A stretch of 64,000 bases of DNA, taken from Nitratireductor sp. GTDB lineage: Bacteria > Pseudomonadota > Alphaproteobacteria > Rhizobiales > Rhizobiaceae. Positions 7,882 to 15,990 of the stretch are shown here, in pieces. The stretch spans positions 30,173-94,172 of the forward strand of contig JACKJU010000012.1 of assembly GCA_020637805.1 (NCBI GenBank), read 5' to 3'. A model generated the notes under the pieces. The model did no database searches, had not been told where the DNA came from, and saw nothing but the letters and a program-made list of their open reading frames with translations. Made by a program: the position numbers and the translations under genes. How positions within the stretch are numbered: the first letter of the stretch is position 1; every line of letters begins with the position of its first letter.

Positions 7882-9426
7882 TCAGGAGATTGCGAGCGCC
7901 GCGCGTTTCTCGCGCCGGCGTTGTACCGACGAGGGAATGTTCATCGCTTCGCGGTACTTTGCGACCGTTCGTCGCGCGATATCGACGCCCTGCTTGTTGA
8001 GGATGTCGACGATCGTGTCATCGGAAAGCACCTTGTCCGCCTTTTCGCCTTCGATGAGGCGGCGGATTTCGTGGCGCACCGATTCGGCGGAGTGGCTTTC
8101 ATCACCGCCGGTAGCCTGAATTGCTGCGGTAAAGAAGAATTTCAACTCGAACAGGCCGCGATTGGTCAGCACATATTTGTTCGACGTCACCCGGCTCACG
8201 GTTGATTCGTGCACCCCGATGGCATCTGCCACCTGCTTCAGGCTCATCGGCTTGAGGTGCCGGATGCCGAATGCAAAGAAACCGTCCTGCTGGCGAACGA
8301 CTTCCGTCATCACCTTCAGTATCGTCTGGGCGCGCTGCTCGAGGCTGCGAACGAGCCAGTTCGCATTCTGCAGGCAGTCCGTGATGAATGCCTTTTCGCG
8401 TTTGTCGCCATTCTTGCGCGAAAGCACCGCCTGGTAGGTCTGGTTGACGAGGACTCGCGGCAGGGCATCCGGGTTGAGTTCCACCGCGAACCCGCCATCC
8501 GGGCGTTCCGAAACGAAGACATCGGGAATGACCGTCTGCACCGGCGTGTGGTCGAAGGCCCGCGCCGGGCGCGGATCGAGGAGGCGGATTTCCTCCATCA
8601 TCTGCATGATGTCCTCGAGATCCACTTGGCACAGTTTCCTGAGCTGGTTGAAATCGCGGCGGGCCAGGAGATCGAGATTGGAGATCAGGCAGGCCATCGC
8701 CGGGTCGAAACGATCGCGCTCCTTCAACTGCATGGACAGGCATTCCGACAGGTCGCGCGCGCCGATTCCCGTAGGCTCGAGCTGCTGCACATGGGCGAGC
8801 GCAGTCAGGACGGTCTCCTCCGGCACGCCAAGCTGGAGGGCAATCTCGCCGGTCTCGCGGCGCATGTAGCCGTCCTCGTCCAGCGAATCGATCAACTCAC
8901 CCGCGACAAGGCGTTCGACAGCGGAAAGCTTCATGACCGCAAGCTGCTCGTTGAGATGGTCGCGAAGGGTCACTGTCCCGGCCGTGAATTCCTCGAGATT
9001 GTAGGCCTCGGCCGACGCCATGGACGGTCCGGACGAAGAGCCAAGCCCGCCGCCGGTCGTGTGGAAGGCTTCCGAACCTTCCTCGCCGCCGGAACGGTCA
9101 CCGTCGAACTCGTTTTCGAAATTGGAGTCGAGCTTTTCTTCCAGCGCTTGGCGGCTCGTGTCGAGTTCGTCGCTGACCCCTGCGCTGTCCTGTTTCTTTT
9201 CGGAGGAAGCTTCCGGTGGCGCTTCGCGGCCCTGCTCGCCGCTGCGCACGTAATCGGTTGCGCTTTCGTCGGCGAGTTCGAGCAGCGGGTTCTTCTCCAT
9301 CTCCTGCTCGATATGCTGAAGCAGCTCGATGCTGTTCATCTGGAGCAGCTTGATCGACTGCACCAGCTGGGGCGTCATCGCCAGATTTTGCGTCTGCCGC
9401 GCTTGTAGCTTGACGGAAACTGCCAT
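7882..9426 (-). CDS. rpoN: RNA polymerase sigma-54 factor
   Basis: Directs RNA polymerase to -24/-12 promoters that need an AAA+ activator (nitrogen, C4-dicarboxylate and other regulons). The 514 residues have the full layout: a Gln/Leu-rich activator-responsive region I (1-50, SIKLLQMNSIELLQHIEQEM), an acidic region II (about 55-140), the core-binding region and the DNA-binding C-terminus. The diagnostic RpoN box ARRTVAKYRE is at residues 484-493. The helix-turn-helix before it reads VADAIGVHESTVSRV. It lies 81 bp downstream of lptB. A 399-codon antisense frame is a shadow. Confidence 0.98.
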   Translation of the reverse strand: MAVSVKLQARQTQNLAMTPQLVQSIKLLQMNSIELLQHIEQEMEKNPLLELADESATDYVRSGEQGREAPPEASSEKKQDSAGVSDELDTSRQALEEKLDSNFENEFDGDRSGGEEGSEAFHTTGGGLGSSSGPSMASAEAYNLEEFTAGTVTLRDHLNEQLAVMKLSAVERLVAGELIDSLDEDGYMRRETGEIALQLGVPEETVLTALAHVQQLEPTGIGARDLSECLSMQLKERDRFDPAMACLISNLDLLARRDFNQLRKLCQVDLEDIMQMMEEIRLLDPRPARAFDHTPVQTVIPDVFVSERPDGGFAVELNPDALPRVLVNQTYQAVLSRKNGDKREKAFITDCLQNANWLVRSLEQRAQTILKVMTEVVRQQDGFFAFGIRHLKPMSLKQVADAIGVHESTVSRVTSNKYVLTNRGLFELKFFFTAAIQATGGDESHSAESVRHEIRRLIEGEKADKVLSDDTIVDILNKQGVDIARRTVAKYREAMNIPSSVQRRREKRAALAIS

Positions 9427-9507
9427 TATTCCTGCAACTCTCGTGGGTTCCGGGGCCGGAAATCCGGTTGGCCCGGTTTTTGCAAGATCTATATCAGCAG
9501 ATCATTT

Positions 9508-10425
9508 TCAAAGTGTAAACTGTTCCCCTAGGTAAGTCCTGCGGACGTCCGGGTTGGAAACGATCTGTTCCGGCGTGCCGTGGGTCAGTACCCGGCCGCT
9601 GCTGATGATGTAGGCCCGGTCGATGAGGCCAAGGGTTTCGCGCACATTGTGGTCTGTGATCAGGACGCCGATTCCCCGGCTGGTGAGGTGGCGCACAAGA
9701 TTCTGGATATCGCCTACGGCAATCGGGTCGATGCCGGCGAATGGTTCGTCGAGCAGCATGAAGGCGGGACGTGTAGCCAGCGCGCGGGCAATTTCGCAGC
9801 GCCTGCGCTCGCCGCCCGAAAGCGCGATGGAAGGGGACTTGCGCAAATGGGTGATCGAGAATTCCTCGAGCAGGGCGTCCAACTGGCGCTCCCGCTCCTT
9901 GCGGCTTGGCTCGACCACTTCCAGCACTGCGCGGATATTGTTTTCAACCGACAGGCCGCGGAAGATCGAAGCCTCCTGCGGCAGATAGCCGATGCCGAGC
10001 CTTGCGCGCTGGTACATTGGAGTGCGCGTTATGTCATGGCCGTCCAGTTCGATCCTGCCCGCATCGGGCTGGATCAGGCCGGTGATCATGTAGAAGGTCG
10101 TGGTCTTTCCCGCACCGTTCGGGCCAAGCAGGCCCACTGCCTCGCCGCGCCGCACGCCAAGGCTTGCCCCGCGCACCACCTTGCGTGCCTTGAAGGATTT
10201 CTCCAGCCCGGTAACGAGCAGAACGCCCTCGCGCGAGCGTGGTTGCCGCGGCGGGAAATTCTGCGGCGCAGCGGGCGCACCCTCGGGTGCCGCCGGGCGC
10301 GGCCGCATCTGCGGTTCCGCGCGCTGGGCAGACGGACCGCGCGCTGCCGGGGTTTCCCCGGACAGGCCGGAAAGCCCGGGGATTTTCCCCAGCAGCGATC
10401 CGATAGCGGTCTTTTTGAATGGCAT
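9508..10425 (-). CDS. lptB: LPS export ABC transporter ATPase LptB, with N-terminal extension
   Basis: The ATPase of the LptB2FG complex that extracts lipopolysaccharide from the inner membrane. Walker A GPNGAGKTT (about residues 101-109), signature LSGGERRR, Walker B MLLDEPFAGIDP and the switch histidine in LITDHNVRETL are intact. About 65 extra residues, rich in Pro, Ala and Arg, precede the ABC domain; the family is usually near 240-270 residues without such a tail. I use the ATG at 10425; a GTG two codons earlier is also possible. It is separated from lptA by 180 bp containing a repeat, whereas the genes are often closer. Confidence 0.94.
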   Translation of the reverse strand: MPFKKTAIGSLLGKIPGLSGLSGETPAARGPSAQRAEPQMRPRPAAPEGAPAAPQNFPPRQPRSREGVLLVTGLEKSFKARKVVRGASLGVRRGEAVGLLGPNGAGKTTTFYMITGLIQPDAGRIELDGHDITRTPMYQRARLGIGYLPQEASIFRGLSVENNIRAVLEVVEPSRKERERQLDALLEEFSITHLRKSPSIALSGGERRRCEIARALATRPAFMLLDEPFAGIDPIAVGDIQNLVRHLTSRGIGVLITDHNVRETLGLIDRAYIISSGRVLTHGTPEQIVSNPDVRRTYLGEQFTL

Positions 10426-10520
10426 GTTCACGCGGTTGTCCGGAAGATGGCGGTTGTCAGCTTCTAGACCATGTCACCTTGAGGTGTACATGGGGTTTCA
10501 CAGGAAGCTGAACTCGATGT

Positions 10521-10570
10521 AATTCATACCGGTTTTCACGATTCCGCAAAAACCGGAATAGCTCTAGAGC
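10521..10570. repeat. Palindromic intergenic repeat R1, copy b (divergent)
   Basis: An element with the same plan as copies a and c: ATTC, ACCGGTTTT, CGATTCCG, then AAAACCGGAAT and a terminal GCTCTA. The arms ACCGGTTTT and AAAACCGG pair. It interrupts the space between lptA and lptB. Confidence 0.55.
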
Positions 10571-10604
10571 ATTTTGCAGGTTGGGCAAAGTGCTCGCTCT
10601 GCCA

Positions 10605-11165
10605 CTACTTGGCAGAGCCCGGAGTGAACAGCATTTTTACCCGTCCACCCGATGCAGCACCGCCGCACGGCTCGAGTTTGGCAGAGTTGTTGGCAAGGTC
10701 GATCGAAAGCTTGCAACCGGTGACAATGTTGGAGCCTTGCGAAACCGTGACATTGCCGGAAAGCAGCGCGGTTTTCGACTGCATGTTGACGACGGCGGAA
10801 TCCGCTGTTGCGGCCTGATCGCCGGAACGCACTGCAACCTTCCCGGATGCCTCGATCTTGCGAACGTTTCCGCCAGCGCCCGTGTTCTCCCCCTGGCGCG
10901 CATAGGAGACCTTCAGCCGCGAGGTCTTGAGAATGGTCGTTCCCTGGACAACGTTGACATTGCCCTCGAACATCGCGACGCCCTGGGGGTCGATGACCTC
11001 CAGCCGGTCGGCCTCGATCTGGATCGGTTCCTTGGAATCGCGCATTCCGTCAAAGGCGCCGCCGAAATCCTGCGCGCCTGCATTACCAGCCGCGAATACG
11101 ACTGAAAATGCGAGCAGCAGTACCGTCAGTGCTACCTTGATCTTGTTGTTCAATGTCTCGGGCAT
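10605..11165 (-). CDS. lptA: Periplasmic LPS-binding protein LptA
   Basis: Forms the periplasmic beta-jellyroll bridge that carries lipopolysaccharide from LptC to LptD. The 186 residues begin with a signal peptide (hydrophobic VALTVLLLAFSVVFAAG, probable cleavage near NAGAQ). The OstA/LptA-fold repeat follows: IQIEADRLEVIDPQGVAMFE, then VVQGTTILKTSRLKVSY, which are family-typical. Only two cysteines occur, both in the C-terminal part. It lies 33 bp downstream of lptC and before lptB in the conserved LPS-transport block. Confidence 0.94.
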   Translation of the reverse strand: MPETLNNKIKVALTVLLLAFSVVFAAGNAGAQDFGGAFDGMRDSKEPIQIEADRLEVIDPQGVAMFEGNVNVVQGTTILKTSRLKVSYARQGENTGAGGNVRKIEASGKVAVRSGDQAATADSAVVNMQSKTALLSGNVTVSQGSNIVTGCKLSIDLANNSAKLEPCGGAASGGRVKMLFTPGSAK

Positions 11166-11198
11166 GAAGTTTCCGATTTTCCGGGTGTCTCGTTAAGG

Positions 11199-11861
11199 TC
11201 AGTTTGCAGTGGCGGTCTTGAGGCTGCCGTCCTGCTTGATCTTGTCGGGGTAGATCGTCATTCGGACGCGGTCTTCAAGGATGATGCGCTTGCCGTTGTC
11301 CTCGACCTGGAGCCTGTTGGCCGAAATCCTGGCCTGGATACTGGTGAGCGAAACCGGGCTTTGCGTGGCCAGTGTTCCGGCATCGATATCCACATCTGCA
11401 TCCTGCAGGGTCATCGACATGCCGTCCGCCGTTGTCACATTCACTTCGCCGCCAAGCTTCAGCGTCTTGGCCTTGGAGTTGTACAGGCCGTTGCCCGCGA
11501 TGATCTTCGCGTTGGTCGTGTCGTCCATCGGAACATCGGCCGAAATCTCGCTCAGCTGGATGAGGTCGGGCTGAGTAGCGTCCTGAACGGCCTGCCGCGC
11601 GGTCACGTAATAGGGCCGGTTCTGGTCGTCCTGTCCCTTGAGTTCGGGGTTCTGCATGACCATTCGCCCGTTCTCGACTTGCGCCTCGACGAGGAATGGA
11701 TCGGTTTCGCTGCTGCCCGAGAGCATCCAGGCGCCGCCAATGATGACGATCATTGCAACGGCGACGGCAGGCAGCACGATGCGCATTCTGCGCACCATTC
11801 CGGAATGGGCGTTGGCCTTGAGGAAGGCCGAAACGTCGCGCTGCCCCGTCAGGAAGTCCAT
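11199..11861 (-). CDS. lptC: LPS export protein LptC (N-terminus probably longer)
   Basis: A bitopic inner-membrane protein that hands lipopolysaccharide from LptB2FG to LptA. From the ATG at 11861 it has 220 residues: a short cytosolic part, one membrane helix (RIVLPAVAVAMIVIIGGAWM, about residues 26-45) and a periplasmic LptC domain with VENGRMVMQNPELKG. The frame upstream also looks coding. If one G is removed near 12,022 and one added near 11,939, a continuous frame runs from an ATG at 12083 (MNEWPQNRND) and gives about 294 residues. The shorter start may therefore be an artefact of frame errors. It follows rnd, as usual in rhizobia. Confidence 0.88.
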   Translation of the reverse strand: MDFLTGQRDVSAFLKANAHSGMVRRMRIVLPAVAVAMIVIIGGAWMLSGSSETDPFLVEAQVENGRMVMQNPELKGQDDQNRPYYVTARQAVQDATQPDLIQLSEISADVPMDDTTNAKIIAGNGLYNSKAKTLKLGGEVNVTTADGMSMTLQDADVDIDAGTLATQSPVSLTSIQARISANRLQVEDNGKRIILEDRVRMTIYPDKIKQDGSLKTATAN

Positions 11862-12241
11862 GTCGGGTCCGGGGTTGGAACCGTTGCCGTGGTGCCCCCG
11901 GTTTTCGGCCTGGGGCGAAACCTGGGGTGCACGGTAGGCTTGCCGGGAAGGGTGTCCTGCGGGTTGTCGGCTTGAGGCGCGTACGGCTGAACGCCGTCAG
12001 GATATGCCGACGCGGACACGCCCAGCCATATTGGCCTGCGCGCTGTGCGGCATGTCGTTCCGGTTTTGCGGCCACTCGTTCATCAGCCTCTTTGTGCTTC
12101 GCCTGCAGGTTGAACCCAGGTGCCGGAATGTGATCCGGCCATGCAGCGGGCAGGAAACACGTATTCGGGGTTTTTGGGGCGGTGTCCCGTGCGCTTCCCG
12201 CCGGCGGCTTCCTGCACGCTGACCATTGCCTGGAGCGGGCT

Positions 12242-12885
12242 TCAGCTGTGCGAAGATGTCTTCCTCGCTCCAGCCCATCAGGTCGAGTTTTCGCGACGGC
12301 GGAAGCGGAAGCATTCAGCCGCGATTTTCTCGCGCTTCGCGCTTAAGCCTTGCATCCAGGCAATCGCGCAGCTGGTGCAGGTAGAGAACATCGCTGGCCG
12401 CGTATTCGAGTTGCGCGCCTCGCTCAGTTCGTCAGTGCCCAGTCGGAACTCTGTTGCTGCTTGGAAATGTCGATGCCGAGAAACTCGCGGACAATCTCCT
12501 TCAATCCGTGCCGGTCGGTATAGGTTCGCGTCAGCCTGGAGGCGATCTTTTGTGCAATAGACCGGGGTTGCCTCTGCACCGAACAGAGTGCAGCAGGACC
12601 GCGATGTCGAAACGTCGAAATGGAATATCTTCGTCTTTGTGCGGTCGCGCAGAAGTTTGGCGATGTTCGGCGCCTTTTCTGCCCGCGCTCGATCTGGACG
12701 ACGTCGGCTGTGCCGTCTCCTGGCGACAGCTGGACGACGCATAGCCGGTCGCGAAGCGGGTTCAGCCCCTGTGTCTCGGTGTCGATGGCAACATCGCCGT
12801 GTAGCGTGAAAGATCGGGAAGGCTCGCCCTTGTGAAAGCGGATGGTCAGAAAAATATCTCCGGTGGCTGCGGCGTTTCCGGGCAA
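12242..12885 (-). pseudogene. rnd: Ribonuclease D, reading frame broken by about eight small indels
   Basis: A 3'-5' exoribonuclease of the DEDD family that trims tRNA and other RNA ends. Family blocks occur in order but in different frames: VAIDTETQGLNPLRDRLCVV, APNIAKLLRDRTKTKIFH, IASRLTRTYTDRHGLKEIV, DISKQQQSSDWA, then KLDLMGWSEEDIFA. The frame changes near 12,676 (one A short in an A run), 12,615, 12,585, 12,549 (one A extra), 12,430, 12,416, 12,300 and 12,249. Between breaks the protein is well conserved, so sequencing error is at least as likely as true decay. In-frame ATG at 12885; the usual start would be near 12849. It sits upstream of lptC, its normal place. Confidence 0.8.
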
Positions 12886-13241
12886 TCCGGGCCGGCTGCC
12901 AACCGATGAACCCGCCTAGGTAACATGCCCGGTAACTCTGAATGAATGGACTGGGCCAAGTTGTTAGCGGTTCGCAGGGTTTCTGGCAAACGTGAATCGT
13001 CTGGGCAGATCATCCTTTCCATATCGCCCGCCAGCCGTAAAGAAAACCTTGCCGCAGGCCTTGCGGCGAACTGGAACCGCAACGCGAACAGCCCGCACGG
13101 GAGGGTGCGGGCTGCCCTGTGCCTGTCTTTATACTTGTCCGGCGATGCAGCCCGCCGGCCAGGAGGATTGGACAGGATCCTGGACCGTGTCAGCTTCCGC
13201 TGCACACGGATAGTCCTCAGCAAACGACTGAACTCTATGAC
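12886..13241. other. Intergenic region between the aldehyde dehydrogenase end and rnd
   Basis: No convincing gene. It contains a GC-rich hairpin, CAGCCCGCAC (13089-13098) and GTGCGGGCTG (13105-13114), without a clean T tract on either strand. It presumably also holds the rnd promoter. Because neighbouring genes carry many indels, the consensus sequence here may also be unreliable. Confidence 0.5.
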
Positions 13242-13282
13242 GCATTCGGTTTTTCTGATTCCATCAAACCTGAATTGCTCTA
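13242..13282. repeat. Palindromic intergenic repeat R1, copy c
   Basis: A 41-bp element nearly identical to the reverse complement of copy a: GCATTC, GGTTTTT, CTGATTCC, TCAAACC, GAATTGCTCTA. Its last three bases form the TAG stop codon of the aldehyde dehydrogenase read on the minus strand. Confidence 0.75.
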
Positions 13283-14809
13283 GAAGAAGCCGAGCTTGTT
13301 CGGATTGTAGCTTACCAGCATGTTCTTGGTCTGCTGGTAGTGGTCGAAGCATCATCTTGTGGGTTTCGCGCCCGATGCCGGACTGCTTGTACTCCGCCAA
13401 AGGCGGCATGCGCCGGATAGGCGTGGTAAGTTGTTCACCCAAACGCGGCCTGCCTCGATCGAGCGTCCAAAGCGGTATGCGCGGGTGCCGTCACGGGTCC
13501 ACACACCTGCACCAAGCCCGTACATGGTGTCGTTGGCAGTGGCGAGCGCTTCTGCCTCGTCCTGAACGTGGTCACGGAAACGACGGGGCCGAAGATCTCT
13601 TCCTGGAAAGACGCGCATCTTGTTGTGGCCTTTCAGAATGGTCGGCTGGATGTAAAGCCATTGGCAATGTCGCCGTCGAAGTGGGCTGCATCGCCACCGA
13701 CCAGAACCTCGGCACCTTCTTCCACGCCGATGGTCAGGTAGGACATGATCTTGTCCTGCTGTTCCCGGCTGGCCCTGAGCACCGACCATGGTGTCCATCT
13801 CGCGCGGATCACCTTGCTTGATCGCCTTCACGCGCTCGATGCAGCGCTCGATGAAGGCTTCATAGATGTCTTCCTGGATCAGGGCACGGCTCAGGCAGGT
13901 GACAGACCTCGCCCTGGTTGAAGGCAAACAGGACAAACCTTCGACCGCCTTGTCGAGGAAGGCGTCGTCCTCGGCCATCACGTCGGAGAAGAAGATGTTG
14001 GGCGATTTGCCGCCCAGTTCCAGCGTCACGGGAATGGGGTTCTCGGTCGCTGCCTTCATGTGATAATGCGGCCGGTCTCGGTCGATCCGGTGAAAGCAAT
14101 CTTTGCGATGCGCGAAGAGGTGGCGAGCGGGCCGCCGACTTCCGGACCCATGCAGCCGTTGACGATGTTGAGCACGCCGTCCGGCAGAAGGTCTGCGATG
14201 ACTTCCATCAGCACCATGATGGCGGCAGGTGTCTGTTCGGCCGGCTAGGCACGATGTGCAGTTGCCTGCAGCGAGTGCCGAGCAAGTTTCCACGCAGCCA
14301 TGAGAACCGAGAAGTTCCACAGGATGATCTGGCCCACAACGCCGAGCAGCTCGTGGAAGTGATGAAACCACGGTATCGTGGTCGATTTCCGACATGGTGC
14401 CTTCCTGGCCGCGCAGCACGCCCGCGAAATAGCGGAAGTGATCGACGGAAAGCGGAATGTCGGCTGCGGTCGTCTCGCGGATCGGCTTGCCGTTGTCCCA
14501 GGTTTCCGCCTTGGCGATCAGGTCGAGGTTTCCTCGATCCTGTCTGCGACCTTCAACAGGATGTTCGAGCGCTCGGCAGCAGAGGTCTTGCCCCATGCAT
14601 CCTTGGCAGCGTGCGCGGCATCGAGGGCCAGTTCAACGTCCTCGGCGGACGAACGGGCAACTTCGCAGACCTTGGCACCGGTGATCGGCGTGATGTTGTC
14701 GAAATACTGTCCCTTGACTGGAGGCACGAACTTGCCGCCGATGAAGTTGTCGTAGCGTTCCCTGAACGGCGAAGCATGCGCAGCCGTGATCTGTGTCATT
14801 TCATTCATG
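13280..14809 (-). pseudogene. NAD-dependent aldehyde dehydrogenase, frame broken by many small indels
   Basis: Oxidises aldehydes such as acetaldehyde to acids. The 1530-bp span fits a normal protein of about 506 residues: start MNEMTQITAAHASPFRERYD (ATG 14809, after AAAGGAGG), FIGGKFVPPVKGQYFDNI, then ETWDNGKPIRET, the catalytic-Glu motif LELGGKSPN, the catalytic-Cys region FAFNQGEVC, YGLGAGVWTRDGTRAYRFGR and an end in YNPNKLGFF. These lie in at least two frames with about ten switches; the first, near 14,530, is one base missing from a run of A. Catalytic residues are preserved, which argues for sequence errors rather than old decay. The adjacent AcoR-like regulator suggests an alcohol/acetoin-responsive enzyme. 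Confidence 0.82.
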
Positions 14810-14907
14810 AGAGTTCCTCCTTTTGCCCGGTCCTCTGCCGGGATTGGGGGAACCTGATCGAAACGCGCATGGGAGTCAGCCCGGTGCGATGCGAGCGCAG
14901 GTGCGGA

Positions 14908-14927
14908 CTGTATCAGGAGTGAGACAG
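14908..14927. promoter_or_regulatory. Inverted repeat, candidate site for the AcoR-like regulator
   Basis: CTGTATCA (14908-14915), a 4-bp spacer, then TGAGACAG (14920-14927) form a 7-of-8 inverted repeat. It lies between the regulator stop and the aldehyde dehydrogenase start, about 100 bp before that start. Position and symmetry suggest a protein-binding site. Confidence 0.4.
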
Positions 14928-15908
14928 TCAGGCCCGGTTTTCGCTGATACCAAGCCGTTTCATGCGCCGGTAGAGCGTTGCGCGCCCGACCCCGAGCGCA
15001 CGCGCGGCTTCCGAGACATTGCCTCCGGCGCGCGAGAGTGCACGGATGACGGCGGACCTTTCGGCCTTCTCGAAGCCGGTTGCTCCATCTTCCCGGCCGA
15101 AGAGATCGGATGCGGGCAGGGGAGAGATTGGCCCCGATGCACTCAGGCCGAAAGCACGTCTGGCGGCACGGGTGGCGCCAAGAATGATGTCGTTGTTGTC
15201 GACGGCAAGCAGCATGGCTGCGTCGCTGCTGTCGTTGCCTGCGGCAATGAAGCGGGCACCGGTAAAGAAGGTGCGGAAATTGTCGGCCTCGATCTGGCGC
15301 GCGGTCTGGGCGACCATTGCCTCGATCAGCCGGTTGAATGCCTCGGTCTGGTCGGCCCTGGCCGAGGAAACGTCCAGCGCGCCGATCAGTTCGCCCTCGG
15401 GCCCGAATATGGGCGCGTCCATGCAACTCATCCCGGTATTGCGGGCATGGAAATGTTCGTCGCGGTGAATGATCACCCTGCGCGTTTCCGAAATGCAGGT
15501 GCCGATGCCGTTGGTTCCCTCAGATGCTTCCGACCAGTCCGCGCCCTCTACCAGTCCCCATGCCTCGAAAATGCCTGCGTCTCCGTCTGCTGCGCGCAGG
15601 TCCAGCACCACTCCTTCGGAATCGGTAAGCAACACGCCGCAGCCCGAACTGCCGACCAGCTGGAAGAGGGCATCGAGCTTGGGAGCAGCAACACGCAGCA
15701 TGGTCTCGGATCTGCCGCGCCGGGCGGCCAGTGCCATGTGCGAGATACGCTGAACGCCTTCCTTCTGGCCTGGGTCAAGTCCATGATGGTCAAGGGAACG
15801 GCGCCACGACGCCGCAAGCCGCGAGCGAGCTGCCGCACCCGGGTCTGTCGCGATCTCAACCACGCGGGCTACATGATTTGACGAGCTGGCATGCATTGAA
15901 ATGGCCAA
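14928..15908 (-). CDS. AcoR-like transcriptional regulator with GAF and Fis-type HTH, no AAA+ domain
   Basis: A 326-residue regulator. A GAF-like sensor occupies about residues 55-230, including GCGVLLTDSEGVVLDLRAAD and EGTNGIGTCISETRRVIIH, a segment typical of the AcoR group. A Fis-type helix-turn-helix ends the protein (NVSEAARALGVGRATLYRRM). The AAA+ sigma-54 activation domain normally between them is missing, so it cannot act as a classical bacterial enhancer-binding protein. I chose the TTG at 15908 because AGGAGG lies 8 bp upstream; the ATG four codons later has no close binding site. It precedes the aldehyde dehydrogenase on the same strand and probably controls it. Confidence 0.85.
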   Translation of the reverse strand: MAISMHASSSNHVARVVEIATDPGAAARSRLAASWRRSLDHHGLDPGQKEGVQRISHMALAARRGRSETMLRVAAPKLDALFQLVGSSGCGVLLTDSEGVVLDLRAADGDAGIFEAWGLVEGADWSEASEGTNGIGTCISETRRVIIHRDEHFHARNTGMSCMDAPIFGPEGELIGALDVSSARADQTEAFNRLIEAMVAQTARQIEADNFRTFFTGARFIAAGNDSSDAAMLLAVDNNDIILGATRAARRAFGLSASGPISPLPASDLFGREDGATGFEKAERSAVIRALSRAGGNVSEAARALGVGRATLYRRMKRLGISENRA

Positions 15909-15990
15909 TCCGGTGTCCTCCTGTTCCGATGATAGGACGGAACTCATGCCCGCGAAACTGATAGAAAGTCGGGGGTGGCGTATCCGCCAC

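Noticed and set aside
11275..12075. 266-codon frame overlapping lptC
   Set aside because: Arg/Pro-rich translation without family features; LptC motifs are in the other frame.
13089..13114. GC hairpin as an intrinsic terminator
   Set aside because: Strong stem, but no T tract on either strand; kept only as a note.
12886..13442. Short frames in the rnd-aldehyde dehydrogenase gap
   Set aside because: They overlap the repeat and the broken genes and show no family motif.
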